This document shows, piece after piece, positions 45,316 to 53,935 of a stretch of 64,000 nucleotides of DNA (position 1 is its first letter; every line of letters starts with the position of its first letter). The position numbers and the translations under genes are program-made. Location: the NCBI GenBank assembly GCA_002433025.1, contig DJGZ01000063.1, forward strand, positions 78,884 through 142,883, read 5' to 3'. The stretch is from Bacteroidales bacterium UBA5833. GTDB taxonomy: Bacteria > Bacteroidota > Bacteroidia > Bacteroidales > Lentimicrobiaceae. The notes beneath the pieces were generated by a model. That model was not told the origin of the DNA, did not search any database, and saw nothing but the letters and a program-made list of their open reading frames with translations.

Positions 45316-47223
45316 TCAGGCTACGGGTTCAACAACAAATAGTACATCGTTCTTGGCAACGGCATCACCGGGATTGAATTTAATCCCAGAAATAATTCCG
45401 TCGGATGTGGCCTTAATGTTGTTCATCATCTTCATAGCCTCAATCACCGCAACGGTTTCTCCTGATTTAACCTGCTCGCCGTTTTTCTTTTTAAACTCTA
45501 CCAGCATACCGGGAATAGGGGCTACCAGTGCGCCTGTGCTGATAGTGGCCTGCTTTTCTTTTTCCCTTTTTGGCTTGCGTAACTGGCGGGATGTGGTTTT
45601 AAATTCAGGAATAGCAACAGTAAACCGCTCACCGTCAACGTAAACCTCGAGTTCATTCAGGTTTTTGGCATCCTTTTTCTGCGCAAGCTCCCCGCGCAGG
45701 GCGGCAGACACCAGTTCCTGTTCACGCTTCACATCCTCCATGGTTTTGGGCTTTACATCGTCAGGCGGGGTTTCCATGCCATATTTCCATTTCAGGAACC
45801 GCTTGCCGGTTACGGGATAAAGGGCTACGATCAGTTTATCATCAATATCCCTGGCAAGGCCTTCAGCTTCTACTGACACACCAGGCATTTCAGGCTCAAT
45901 TACACTACCTGGCCTGCAGTCGATGTGCTGCTCACCACGGGGATAATCCTTCAGCGCCCGGGCACGCAGTTCATCACTGATCGGACGGGTGGTAGCGCCG
46001 TAAAGTCCGTAGCACAAATCCTTTACCTGCTCGGTAATCCGCGCATATTCACCTTCATAGGAATCGAAAAGCACATTGTTGACCGTTTGCACGCCGACAA
46101 TCTGGCTGGTAGGGGTCACCAGGGGAATCTGCCCCAGGTCTTTGCGCACCTTGGGCAACAACCTGAAAACATCCTCCAACTTATCCAGCGCATTCATCTG
46201 TTTGAGCTGGTTCACCAGATTTGACAGCATACCACCCGGGGTCTGGTGCATAATCACATCAGTATCAATGATGGAATATTTAGGATTGTTGTCAAGGTGC
46301 CTGTATTTGGGAATAAACTCCTCCATTTTCGAGCTGATCTGCGATAGCTTTCTGATATCCAGCCCGGTGTCGCGGCTGGTCCCCAGCAGCGAAATCACCA
46401 GCGGCTCAATGGCTGCATGGGAAGTCCGGTAGGCGTAAGGAGACATACAGGTGTCCACAATATCCACTCCGGCCTCTATGGCTTTAAAGATGGCCAGATC
46501 ACCCATGCCTGATGTAAAGTGCGTATGCAGGTTGATGGGAAGATCTGTGATCTTTTTGAGTTCCCTCACCAGGTTATAGATATCGTAAGGTGCGATCAGT
46601 CCCGCCATATCCTTGATGCAGATGGAATCAACGCCGAACTCCATCAATTCTCTGGCCTTGTTGATATAGTAATCAATGTTGTAGATTTCACCGCCGAGCC
46701 TCGGCTCGGTGAGGGTGTAGCAAATGGTACCCTGGAAGTGCCTGTTGTTGCGTTTCACCACCTTTGCGGCAGTTTCGAAGTTTCTGTAATCGTTCAGGGC
46801 GTCGAAGCAGCGGAAGATATCCATTCCGTTGTCGCAGGCGCGCTGCACAAAAGCCTCCACCACATCATCGGCATAATTGCGGTAACCCACCACGTTCTGG
46901 CCGCGCAGCAGCATAAAGAACGGGGTTTTAGGCATGTACTTCTTCAGCACCCGCAGTCTTTCCCAGGGGTCTTCGTTCAGGTAGCGGTGCATGGTGTCGA
47001 ATGTTGCCCCGCCCCAGGTTTCAATGGCATGAAAGCCAACCTCATCCATCATCTCGGCAACGGGAATCATATCTTCGGTGCGGCCGCGGGTCGCAAACAA
47101 TGACTGGTGCCCGTCCCTGAGGCTGACATCCTGAATCTTCACAGGATTAGAAACAGCCGGACGATTAGCGTCATAATTCATGGGAGTCATCTCCAAAACC
47201 CCGTGTTTATCATAAGTTCTCAT
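45316..47223 (-). CDS. Transcarboxylase 5S-like / OadA-like subunit with C-terminal biotin domain
   Basis: A 635-residue carboxyltransferase of the pyruvate carboxylase B / oxaloacetate decarboxylase alpha / transcarboxylase 5S family. The N-terminal TIM barrel (about 20-300) has VSLRDGHQSLFATR and the metal segment NLHTHFTSGMGDLA. A conserved central domain follows (about 310-470), with a biotinyl domain at the end whose biotin site is Lys598 in VIEAMKMMNNI. It transfers a carboxyl group between biotin and pyruvate/oxaloacetate. No biotin carboxylase or OadB pump gene is adjacent. With the 12S-like gene upstream this fits a propionibacterial-type transcarboxylase. Annotation as pyruvate carboxylase subunit B is the alternative. 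Confidence 0.9.
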   Translation of the reverse strand: MRTYDKHGVLEMTPMNYDANRPAVSNPVKIQDVSLRDGHQSLFATRGRTEDMIPVAEMMDEVGFHAIETWGGATFDTMHRYLNEDPWERLRVLKKYMPKTPFFMLLRGQNVVGYRNYADDVVEAFVQRACDNGMDIFRCFDALNDYRNFETAAKVVKRNNRHFQGTICYTLTEPRLGGEIYNIDYYINKARELMEFGVDSICIKDMAGLIAPYDIYNLVRELKKITDLPINLHTHFTSGMGDLAIFKAIEAGVDIVDTCMSPYAYRTSHAAIEPLVISLLGTSRDTGLDIRKLSQISSKMEEFIPKYRHLDNNPKYSIIDTDVIMHQTPGGMLSNLVNQLKQMNALDKLEDVFRLLPKVRKDLGQIPLVTPTSQIVGVQTVNNVLFDSYEGEYARITEQVKDLCYGLYGATTRPISDELRARALKDYPRGEQHIDCRPGSVIEPEMPGVSVEAEGLARDIDDKLIVALYPVTGKRFLKWKYGMETPPDDVKPKTMEDVKREQELVSAALRGELAQKKDAKNLNELEVYVDGERFTVAIPEFKTTSRQLRKPKREKEKQATISTGALVAPIPGMLVEFKKKNGEQVKSGETVAVIEAMKMMNNIKATSDGIISGIKFNPGDAVAKNDVLFVVEPVA

Positions 47224-47244
47224 GATTTTTATCGTTTTAAGTTA

Positions 47245-47424
47245 TTATTTCATTCTCGACATTCTGCCTTTCAGCTGCAGGATCTCCCTTCCGTTCATGG
47301 CCATTTTAAGGCCCATACGCGCCCATTCATTTACGCATACCTGCACATGCTCCTGTTGTTGCTGTTTAAGGTAGCAGCCAACTGCCACGGCAGCCGCTTT
47401 CATTTTCAGTTCCTTCCTTGTCAT
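47245..47424 (-). CDS. Small 59-residue protein between the transcarboxylase subunits
   Basis: Short gene with ATG at 47424 and TAA at 47245. It lies 8 bases after the 12S-like gene and 21 bases before the 5S-like gene, so it must be co-transcribed. The protein is basic and helical, starts MTRKELKMKAAAVAVGCYL, has a QQQQ run and a single Trp (VNEWARMGLKMAM), and ends with Arg/Met-rich KGRMSRMK. No domain is recognised. Position and size recall the small accessory subunits of other biotin carboxyltransferases (OadG, actinobacterial epsilon), though no sequence match is claimed. It may help assembly. Confidence 0.7.
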   Translation of the reverse strand: MTRKELKMKAAAVAVGCYLKQQQQEHVQVCVNEWARMGLKMAMNGREILQLKGRMSRMK

Positions 47425-47432
47425 TTTCCGGA

Positions 47433-48988
47433 TTATTGAGGAATGTTACCATGTTTTTTCGGCGGAAGGGCTTCCGTTTTTGTGGCCATAATTTCCAGGC
47501 CGTCAATCAGTCGCTGCCGGGTTTCGGATGGAAGGATTACTTCATCGATATACCCACGCTGTGCGGCGATGTAAGGAACATTGAACCGCTCTTCATATTC
47601 CGCAATCTTTTCGCGGGTCTTCGCTTCCTTGTCATCGGCCTCCCTGATCTCTTTGCGGTACCCCGACAGCACTTCCACCGCGCCTTTGGCGCCCATCACG
47701 GCAATTTCGGCAGTGGGCCATGCAAACACCATATCCGCCCCAAGCTGCCGGGCGCTCATCGCCAGGTAAGCGCCTCCGTAATCCTTGCGGATAACCACGG
47801 TAAATTTTGGTACCGTTGCTTCGGAATAGCTCCACAGCAGCTTGGCGCCATGCCTGATGATGCCCCCCACTCCTGGTGCACCCCGGGCAGGTAACCCGGA
47901 ACATCCACAAAAGTGATGATGGGGATATTGAAAGCATCGCAGGTACGGATAAAACGGCTGATTTTGTCGGAGGCATCGATATCGAGACACCCTGCCGACA
48001 CCATAGGCTGATTGGCAATAATGCCCACCGAACGGTTGTTGAGGCGTGCGAAACCAACGATGCAATTTTCGGCGAAGTGTTCGTGCACTTCATAAAACTC
48101 TCCCGCATCCACCACCTCGTGAATAATGGCCTTCATATCGTAAGGCACCTTTGGGTCATCGGGAATAATGACATCCAGTTCAGGGCAGGGCCGGGCAGGA
48201 TCATCCCCCATTTCGATCCGCGGCGCCTGGCTCATATTGTTATCCGGCAGGTAATCAAGCAACTCGCGGATACGTTCTATGGTATCTTCATCGCTATCGC
48301 AGGCAAAATGGGCATTTCCGCTTTTTGAGTTGTGCACCATGGCACCGCCCAACTCCTCAAAAGTGGTCTCTTCACCGGTAACGGTTTTTATTACATAAGG
48401 GCTGGTTATAAACATGTGACTTGTTTTCCTGACCATGAAAACAAAGTCGGTCATGGCCGGAGAATACACAGCGCCGCCGGCACAAGGGCCCATAATGGCA
48501 GAAATCTGCGGGATAACGCCGGATGCCCGTGAGTTCCTGAAAAAAATCTCTCCGTATCCCTTAAGGGCATCCACCCCTTCTTCAACCCGGGCGCCGCCCG
48601 AATCGTTCAGTCCGACCACCGGCACCCCCGATTTGAGTGCAAGATCCATCACCTTGCAGATCTTTGCAGCATGCATCTCGCCCAACGAACCCCCACTGGA
48701 GGTAAAGTCCTGCGAAAATGCAAATACGGGCCGGCCATTGACCAATCCGTGACCGGTAATCACCCCGTCGGAAACTATCTCCACCTTTTCCATTCCGAAA
48801 TTGACAGAACGGTGCGAAACGAAAGTATCTAGTTCTCTGAATGTACCCTCATCGAACAACATTTCTATGCGTTCGCGGGCAGTGAGTTTTCCCTTCTCAT
48901 GCTGCTTTTCGACCCTTTCACGGCCTCCCATGGCAGCGGCTTTCTCCCTTTTGGCCTTTAACAGGGCCAGCTTTTCTGAAACCTTCAT
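47433..48988 (-). CDS. Acyl-CoA carboxylase / transcarboxylase 12S-like subunit, frameshifted
   Basis: Carboxyltransferase of the PccB/MmdA/12S family, acting on methylmalonyl-CoA or propionyl-CoA. Codons 1 to about 374 read normally from ATG 48988 (KGKLTARERIEMLFDEGTF, DFTSSGGSLGEMHAAKICKV, GPCAGGAVYSPAMTDF, VDVPGYLPGVHQEWG). At the G6 tract (plus-strand C6, 47862-47867) the frame breaks. The expected continuation GGIIRHGAKLLWSYSEATVP lies one frame over and runs to the stop at 47433. One added G would restore a 518-residue protein, the usual length. This is either an indel/sequencing error or a true frameshift. The uninterrupted operon favours a working gene. Confidence 0.85.
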
Positions 48989-49014
48989 GTATATGTTGAT
49001 TTTGTTAATGAATA

Positions 49015-50463
49015 CTATTTGCTTTCAACCATTGCCTCTACCTGAACACCTGCGCGTGCATTAAAGAGTTTGCGGGCCACCTCCGGCGAACTGATGCCTG
49101 CCGGCCCCGAAAGGCAACCGCCCTCACAGGCCATCACCTCAATCATATTGTAGTCAGACCGTCCGGCAGCAATCCGCCTTAGTCCGGCTATGTTTTTCTT
49201 ATTCAATCCATTGACAACCAATGGCTTCATTGGTTCCCCATGATAATTGGCCATTACAGCGCTCAACACGCCCGAACTTGCCGCAAAAATCCTTTCCGGG
49301 ATTACCTCTCCCAACTCTTCCTGGTCAAAATCCTGAAAATCAACGTTCATGGCAATCATCAGCGAACCCAGTTCCTCGAAAGTCATCACGAAATCCACGC
49401 CTTCGTATTTACGGGCTTCAGCCTGTTTGGCCACGCAGGGACCAATAAAGACCACTGTGGCATCGGGATATTTCTCCCTCACCAGAGCTGCTGTATAGCG
49501 CATCGGCGACCATGTCGCCGAAACCGAAGGTTTTAGTTGCGGAAGGTGCTTTTCCGTCATTTCCACCCAGGCCGGGCAGCAGGAAGTTGTCATAAAAGGC
49601 TTCCCCGACTCCAGGGTTTCGGCCAGTTCCTGCGCTTCGTGCTTCGCAGTCAGGGTGGCACCTGCGGCTACTTCATACACACCGGTGAAACCAAGCTTCA
49701 TTACAGCCTGCGCCACAGCGGGATAGTTAACCCTGAACTGTCCGCAAACAGCCGGTGCGAGCATGGCAATCACCGGTTTATCGGCCTTAGCGATGCGGTG
49801 CAGCACCTGTATCAGTTGTGAACGGTACATAATGGCACCAAAAGGACATGCCACCATGCATTTACCACAGTGAATACACTTATCGTAATCAATTTCCTCA
49901 ATACCTTGTTCGTTGCGGTAGATGGCTTTCACGGGACAGGATTCCTCGCAGGGGATGGGCACGTAGATAATGGCATGATACGGGCAGGCATCCTGGCAAA
50001 GACCACACCCCACACATTTTGAAGGATCGATTTTTGCCTGCCCGTTCTCCATGGCAATGGCCTGCTTGGGGCATGTAACCATGCAATGGGAAGCCAGGCA
50101 GCCCCGGCACAGGTTTGAAACGGTATAATTGCTTTTAACACAGGACGTGCAGGCTTCATCTACCACCGTCAGCACCCCGTTTCCATGGTCTGTGCCTGCA
50201 AGCGATCGAAGGGCGTAACTGTAAAGGGTTTCCAGTTCATCGGTTTCATCGGCTACATTGAAACCAAGCAATGCCATGATTCTGTAGCGGATAATGGCCC
50301 TGGCTTTGTGAATGCAGCAGCGTGAGTTGTGGGCTGCGGTGTTGCGCGGGGCCATATCGAGGGGGATGCGGTCAATTTCGTCGAGCCGCCCCTGGGTGTA
50401 CAGCCTGCAAAGCCGGGTGATAATCTCCCTGCGAATAAGGGTTGCATTATTGGTTTGCGCCAT
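49015..50463 (-). CDS. [FeFe]-hydrogenase, catalytic type (group B-like)
   Basis: A 482-residue monomeric [FeFe]-hydrogenase that makes or oxidises H2 with ferredoxin. The N-terminal cysteine/helix region (RCCIHKARAIIRYRIMALLG) typical of this clade precedes ferredoxin-like Fe-S motifs (CRGCLASHCMVTCP, CVGCGLCQDACP, CIHCGKCMVACP). The H-cluster motifs are complete: TSCCPAW with proton-channel Cys295 and ligand Cys296, GPCVAK with Cys343, and MACEGGC with Cys446 and Cys450. The end GPAGI replaces the group A GGGQP. It starts inside the preceding small ferredoxin gene (17-base overlap), so they are coupled. Confidence 0.93.
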   Translation of the reverse strand: MAQTNNATLIRREIITRLCRLYTQGRLDEIDRIPLDMAPRNTAAHNSRCCIHKARAIIRYRIMALLGFNVADETDELETLYSYALRSLAGTDHGNGVLTVVDEACTSCVKSNYTVSNLCRGCLASHCMVTCPKQAIAMENGQAKIDPSKCVGCGLCQDACPYHAIIYVPIPCEESCPVKAIYRNEQGIEEIDYDKCIHCGKCMVACPFGAIMYRSQLIQVLHRIAKADKPVIAMLAPAVCGQFRVNYPAVAQAVMKLGFTGVYEVAAGATLTAKHEAQELAETLESGKPFMTTSCCPAWVEMTEKHLPQLKPSVSATWSPMRYTAALVREKYPDATVVFIGPCVAKQAEARKYEGVDFVMTFEELGSLMIAMNVDFQDFDQEELGEVIPERIFAASSGVLSAVMANYHGEPMKPLVVNGLNKKNIAGLRRIAAGRSDYNMIEVMACEGGCLSGPAGISSPEVARKLFNARAGVQVEAMVESK

Positions 50464-50716
50464 GCGACAGTTCCTCCCTTACTTTAGCAATTACTTTCTG
50501 AATATTTGCTTCGGCAATCAGCGTCTGATTTACCATAACAAACGGAGGTTTGCCAAACTCCGCCTTGTGACAGAATCCCGGGCAGTTCATACCTTCTACC
50601 CTCACCTTGTTTCGGATCTCTTCAGGAAGATGCTCTCCCAGCATTTCGAAAGCCGCCCCTCCCATGATAAAACAAAGTGTTCCAAAGCAAATCTTTATTT
50701 CAACCATCCCGTCCAT
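50447..50716 (-). CDS. Small [2Fe-2S] thioredoxin-like ferredoxin, hydrogenase linked
   Basis: An 89-residue protein equivalent to the C-terminal half of NuoE. The four cluster ligands appear as CFGTLC (C-x4-C, near residue 10) and CPGFC (C-x3-C, near 45). Strands EIKICFGT and FVMVNQTLIAEA frame the fold. It lies between the phosphatase (7 bases away) and the catalytic hydrogenase, whose start it overlaps. It probably carries electrons to or from that enzyme in the cytoplasm. Confidence 0.85.
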   Translation of the reverse strand: MDGMVEIKICFGTLCFIMGGAAFEMLGEHLPEEIRNKVRVEGMNCPGFCHKAEFGKPPFVMVNQTLIAEANIQKVIAKVREELSHGANQ

Positions 50717-50723
50717 TTTTGTT

Positions 50724-51911
50724 TCAGATAAAGTCCAGATGAACCTCTTTCAGATACTTATCTTCAAGCAACCGCTTGATTTTTTTCACAACATTCCGTC
50801 TGATTTCCAGCTCAACAGGCAAACTTGGATCCTGGTGAGCTTCATTGATGCGGGTACCGGCCAACAGGTAAATCTGATCGTTGTTAAGCAATAGCCTCAG
50901 CAGCGCCGAAGCGGCATCTCTGCCTTTTACAGGCAGGGAGACACCCTCTTCAAGCCGGGCTGAAACGCGGCCAAGTGTAAGCACCCCCTCCGTCACCAGA
51001 TCTACTCCCTTCATGCGTGAAACCGGAGGAATACCGTCAGACATGGTTTCAAGACTTACTTCTACTTCTCGGCTGGTTTCACGGGCGACAATCTCTGCAG
51101 TAGTACCTCCGCAAAGCACCTTCTGCCCTGAAAACGATTCCACAATCTTTGCGAGCCGGTGGTCGTCGGTATTGTGGTATGGCGGTCCTGAGCAAAGCAG
51201 CAGGCGGCGCGGTCTCCTGAAATAGATGACAACGCAGGAAGTATCATCATTGGCGGAGTATATGTCGTTGGCATGTGCCCGCTCCACCATCCTTCCCGAC
51301 AGATCGGAAGCTGAAATCCCCGGCTCCTGCTGCAGCACATGGCATACCCATTCCCCTATTGCTGCCACATCCCAGCCAAAGGGATACATGAAAGTACCTA
51401 TTCCGGATTGGCTTACTCCATCACTCAGCAAAATAACCCGGTCCTCCCGTTTCGCCTGAAAAGTACTGCAGGCAAGTTCGCGCATCCGGCTTGCCCTGCG
51501 ATTTATCAATAGCTTTGATTCATTTGTTTTCAAAATCTTACGGTCTCTGATCACCAATGGGGCAGGATTATCGAAATTAACAATGCGGGTTTCACCATCG
51601 GCATCGCTGTCAACAATGGTAAACGTCGCATAACTGATTTTCCTGTCCTTGTCTACCGGAAGGGTATCCAGGATAGTACGGGCCGTGCGCTCAGGCGGAT
51701 ATCTTTCCATGGTGAAATTGATCCCCATGGTGGCAGTAAGCGTGGCCAGCACGTTGGCTCTTACGCCGCTTCCCAACCCGTCGCTCAGCACGGTGATGAT
51801 ACGGTTCTCTTCCTGAATCTTACGCGAAAGAAACACATCCCCGCAGATGGCTTCCCCCTTTTTACAGAGCTGCCTAGATGCAATTTCTATGTAAAACTCA
51901 CTGCCGTTCAT
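50724..51911 (-). CDS. SpoIIE/PP2C-family serine phosphatase
   Basis: A 395-residue protein phosphatase of the SpoIIE (PP2C) type, which dephosphorylates Ser/Thr of partner proteins using two metals. The catalytic core (about 20-230) shows metal aspartates in VLSDGLGSGVRAN, VILLSDGVSQSG and ANDDTSCVVIYF. The C-terminal 150 residues are a separate domain that recurs with hydrogenase-linked PP2Cs. It is encoded directly after the PAS-hydrogenase (3 bases apart), so the hydrogenase probably regulates it. The target is unknown, as no anti-sigma antagonist is encoded nearby. Confidence 0.88.
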   Translation of the reverse strand: MNGSEFYIEIASRQLCKKGEAICGDVFLSRKIQEENRIITVLSDGLGSGVRANVLATLTATMGINFTMERYPPERTARTILDTLPVDKDRKISYATFTIVDSDADGETRIVNFDNPAPLVIRDRKILKTNESKLLINRRASRMRELACSTFQAKREDRVILLSDGVSQSGIGTFMYPFGWDVAAIGEWVCHVLQQEPGISASDLSGRMVERAHANDIYSANDDTSCVVIYFRRPRRLLLCSGPPYHNTDDHRLAKIVESFSGQKVLCGGTTAEIVARETSREVEVSLETMSDGIPPVSRMKGVDLVTEGVLTLGRVSARLEEGVSLPVKGRDAASALLRLLLNNDQIYLLAGTRINEAHQDPSLPVELEIRRNVVKKIKRLLEDKYLKEVHLDFI

Positions 51912-51914
51912 CGT

Positions 51915-53639
51915 TCAGACTTTTTCCTGATCAGTAACCAGGGCATTCAACATTGCTTCGGTACGGGCTGCATTTTCACCAAGCAGAAAAGCCACTTTCT
52001 GCACAGTGCCCATATTTTCGCGCACCACTTGCCTGATGCGGCGAACTACCTGCTCCTGCATCACTTCGGGCTGGTGCAGGTCCTGTATAATACCGCAAAC
52101 AATCCGGTGCCGCTGAATGGTGAAAACGGAAAGGTTCATCAGCCTCCCTTTTTCATCTATATTTTTGTCAATCAAATCATTACCTGATGAGAGCACATTC
52201 AGAAATACCTTATGGCTGCTGACCATTTTCCTGAGGTCGGCGCCCTGAAGTCCCGGCCTCACATCCCAGAGGGCAGGCAGATCGTTGCCGGCCAGCTCAG
52301 CGAAAGCTTTGTTGCTTTCGATCACATGCAGACTGTCATCAACCAGCACCACCCCGTAAGGCATGCGCTGCAGCAGCACACTGGCCTTATCGGCCGCTAC
52401 CCGCCGCATATAGGAAACACACATCTGCCGCTCTGCCATACCACTGATCATAGCGATGGCAAAATCACGACAACTGTTGTATCCGCAACCTCCGCAGTTC
52501 AGCTCGTCGGCTTTGGAGGTTTTACCAACGGTACGCAACGCTTCCTGAATGACGGATTCACTGTAATCGGGGCTTCGCACCGGCTGACTGACAGTACAGA
52601 AAGCCGAGCGTATGCCTGGAAAATCAACAGAAAAACCTGTTTTGTGAATTCCTGTTGTCCGCGCTTTACGATACTGTTCTATCTGCAGATTCTTGACGAT
52701 GGTTCCCTTCTGCGAAGTGATTCCGGGGCCATTGATGCATCCTCCGTCACATACCAGCAGTTCAAGAAAAAGTTTGATATTACTCTGAAGTGCAGAAACC
52801 CCGTCAAGAGCTGCTTTAATATTCTCCATTCCGGAGATATGCATATAGCTGACATCCGGCATACTGGCAGCACGTCTGAGGGTTGTGGTCATCCCGCCGT
52901 CGAGCGGATATAAGGCACCGTCGGCGGCACTAAAGGGTACAAACTCTGCCGGCCCGTTCATCCTGACGAGGCCCGGCAGGATTCCCTCCTCCTCAAACCA
53001 TGCCCTCAGATCTTTAAATGTCAGCGCGGCATCGATCAGAGAGTTGAAATCATCGGATTCATTCTTTTTTGCAACACAAGGTCCGATAAAAACCACACGG
53101 ATATCTTCTCCAAACCATTGGCGGAGCATCGCTGCATGAGCCATAAGCGGGGAATGCAGCCCCACAATGCATGAGGTGAGTTCCGGCCTGTACTTACGGA
53201 TGTACTCCACAGCCGAGGGACATGCGGAGCTGATAAATATTCCGGATGCTGACTGCTGCAGCAAGCAGGATGTTTCAGCAGTGACCCGTTCGGCGCCCAG
53301 GGCAGTTTCCGAAACACCTGCAAAACCAAGCATCCCCAAACCGGCTATTAACTCATTTACTGGATAGGCGGCAAACTCAGCCACAAAAGAAGGTGCCAGG
53401 GATACATATACCGGCTTATCGCGCCTGAGCATTCTCTTTACACGAGACACATCATCGCGAACCTTTTTGGCGCCTGAAGGACAGATGAGGGTGCAACGGC
53501 CGCAAAAAATGCAGAGATCGCGCACAATGGAAGCCCTGTCAGATTCTATTCTGATCGCTTTTACGGGACATTCCCTGATGCACTTGTAGCAATCCTGGCA
53601 ATTGTTTGTTTCGGTATACACCGGTTGCATCCTGTCCAT
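51915..53639 (-). CDS. Sensory [FeFe]-hydrogenase with PAS domain (HydS-like, group C)
   Basis: A 574-residue protein. The N-terminal ferredoxin has two clusters (CQDCYKCIRECP, CIFCGRCTLICP). The H-cluster domain (about 70-310) has ligands Cys140, Cys188, Cys297 and Cys301 in SSACPS, GPCVAKK and VCDGGCINGP. A PF04060-type Fe-S motif follows (CGGCGYNSC, about 380), then PAS (about 425-540) and a helical tail. The proton-transfer Cys of the first motif is Ala139. This Cys-to-Ala change is known from HydS-type sensory hydrogenases, which turn over slowly. It is probably an H2 or redox sensor that reports through PAS to the PP2C 3 bases downstream. Confidence 0.88.
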   Translation of the reverse strand: MDRMQPVYTETNNCQDCYKCIRECPVKAIRIESDRASIVRDLCIFCGRCTLICPSGAKKVRDDVSRVKRMLRRDKPVYVSLAPSFVAEFAAYPVNELIAGLGMLGFAGVSETALGAERVTAETSCLLQQSASGIFISSACPSAVEYIRKYRPELTSCIVGLHSPLMAHAAMLRQWFGEDIRVVFIGPCVAKKNESDDFNSLIDAALTFKDLRAWFEEEGILPGLVRMNGPAEFVPFSAADGALYPLDGGMTTTLRRAASMPDVSYMHISGMENIKAALDGVSALQSNIKLFLELLVCDGGCINGPGITSQKGTIVKNLQIEQYRKARTTGIHKTGFSVDFPGIRSAFCTVSQPVRSPDYSESVIQEALRTVGKTSKADELNCGGCGYNSCRDFAIAMISGMAERQMCVSYMRRVAADKASVLLQRMPYGVVLVDDSLHVIESNKAFAELAGNDLPALWDVRPGLQGADLRKMVSSHKVFLNVLSSGNDLIDKNIDEKGRLMNLSVFTIQRHRIVCGIIQDLHQPEVMQEQVVRRIRQVVRENMGTVQKVAFLLGENAARTEAMLNALVTDQEKV

Positions 53640-53653
53640 TTCACTTTCATTTT

Positions 53654-53911
53654 TCAGGCATGAACGCCGCTGATGGCAGTTTTAAGAATATTGATCACAT
53701 TGGCCGGATGCACATCCTGATACACATGGTCGTTAATGATGAGCACGGGCCCTTTGTTGCACAAACCGGAACACAACTGGCCTTTGAAGTTAACTTCAGC
53801 CTCCAGTTTCCTTTCATTCAGCCATGCTTTGACAAGTTCAAGGCTCACCCTGTTTCCTCTCGAATAACAAGAGCTTCCCATGCAGATTGTGATTTGGATT
53901 TTCGGATTCAT
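53654..53911 (-). CDS. Small [2Fe-2S] thioredoxin-like ferredoxin, sensor linked
   Basis: An 85-residue NuoE-like ferredoxin, similar to the one at 50.4 kb but a distinct sequence. Ligands appear as CMGSSC (C-x4-C) and CSGLC (C-x3-C), with GPVLIINDHVYQDVH as the final strand region. It lies 24 bases after the rex-like gene and 14 before the PAS-hydrogenase. The probable role is to pass electrons to the sensory hydrogenase. The two small ferredoxins each precede a hydrogenase gene or its module, suggesting duplication. Confidence 0.83.
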   Translation of the reverse strand: MNPKIQITICMGSSCYSRGNRVSLELVKAWLNERKLEAEVNFKGQLCSGLCNKGPVLIINDHVYQDVHPANVINILKTAISGVHA

Positions 53912-53935
53912 ATCAGGATGGTTTTAGGTATTGAC

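Noticed and set aside
47862..47867. Programmed frameshifting in the 12S-like gene
   Set aside because: No supporting structure or known precedent in this family, so a homopolymer error is simpler.
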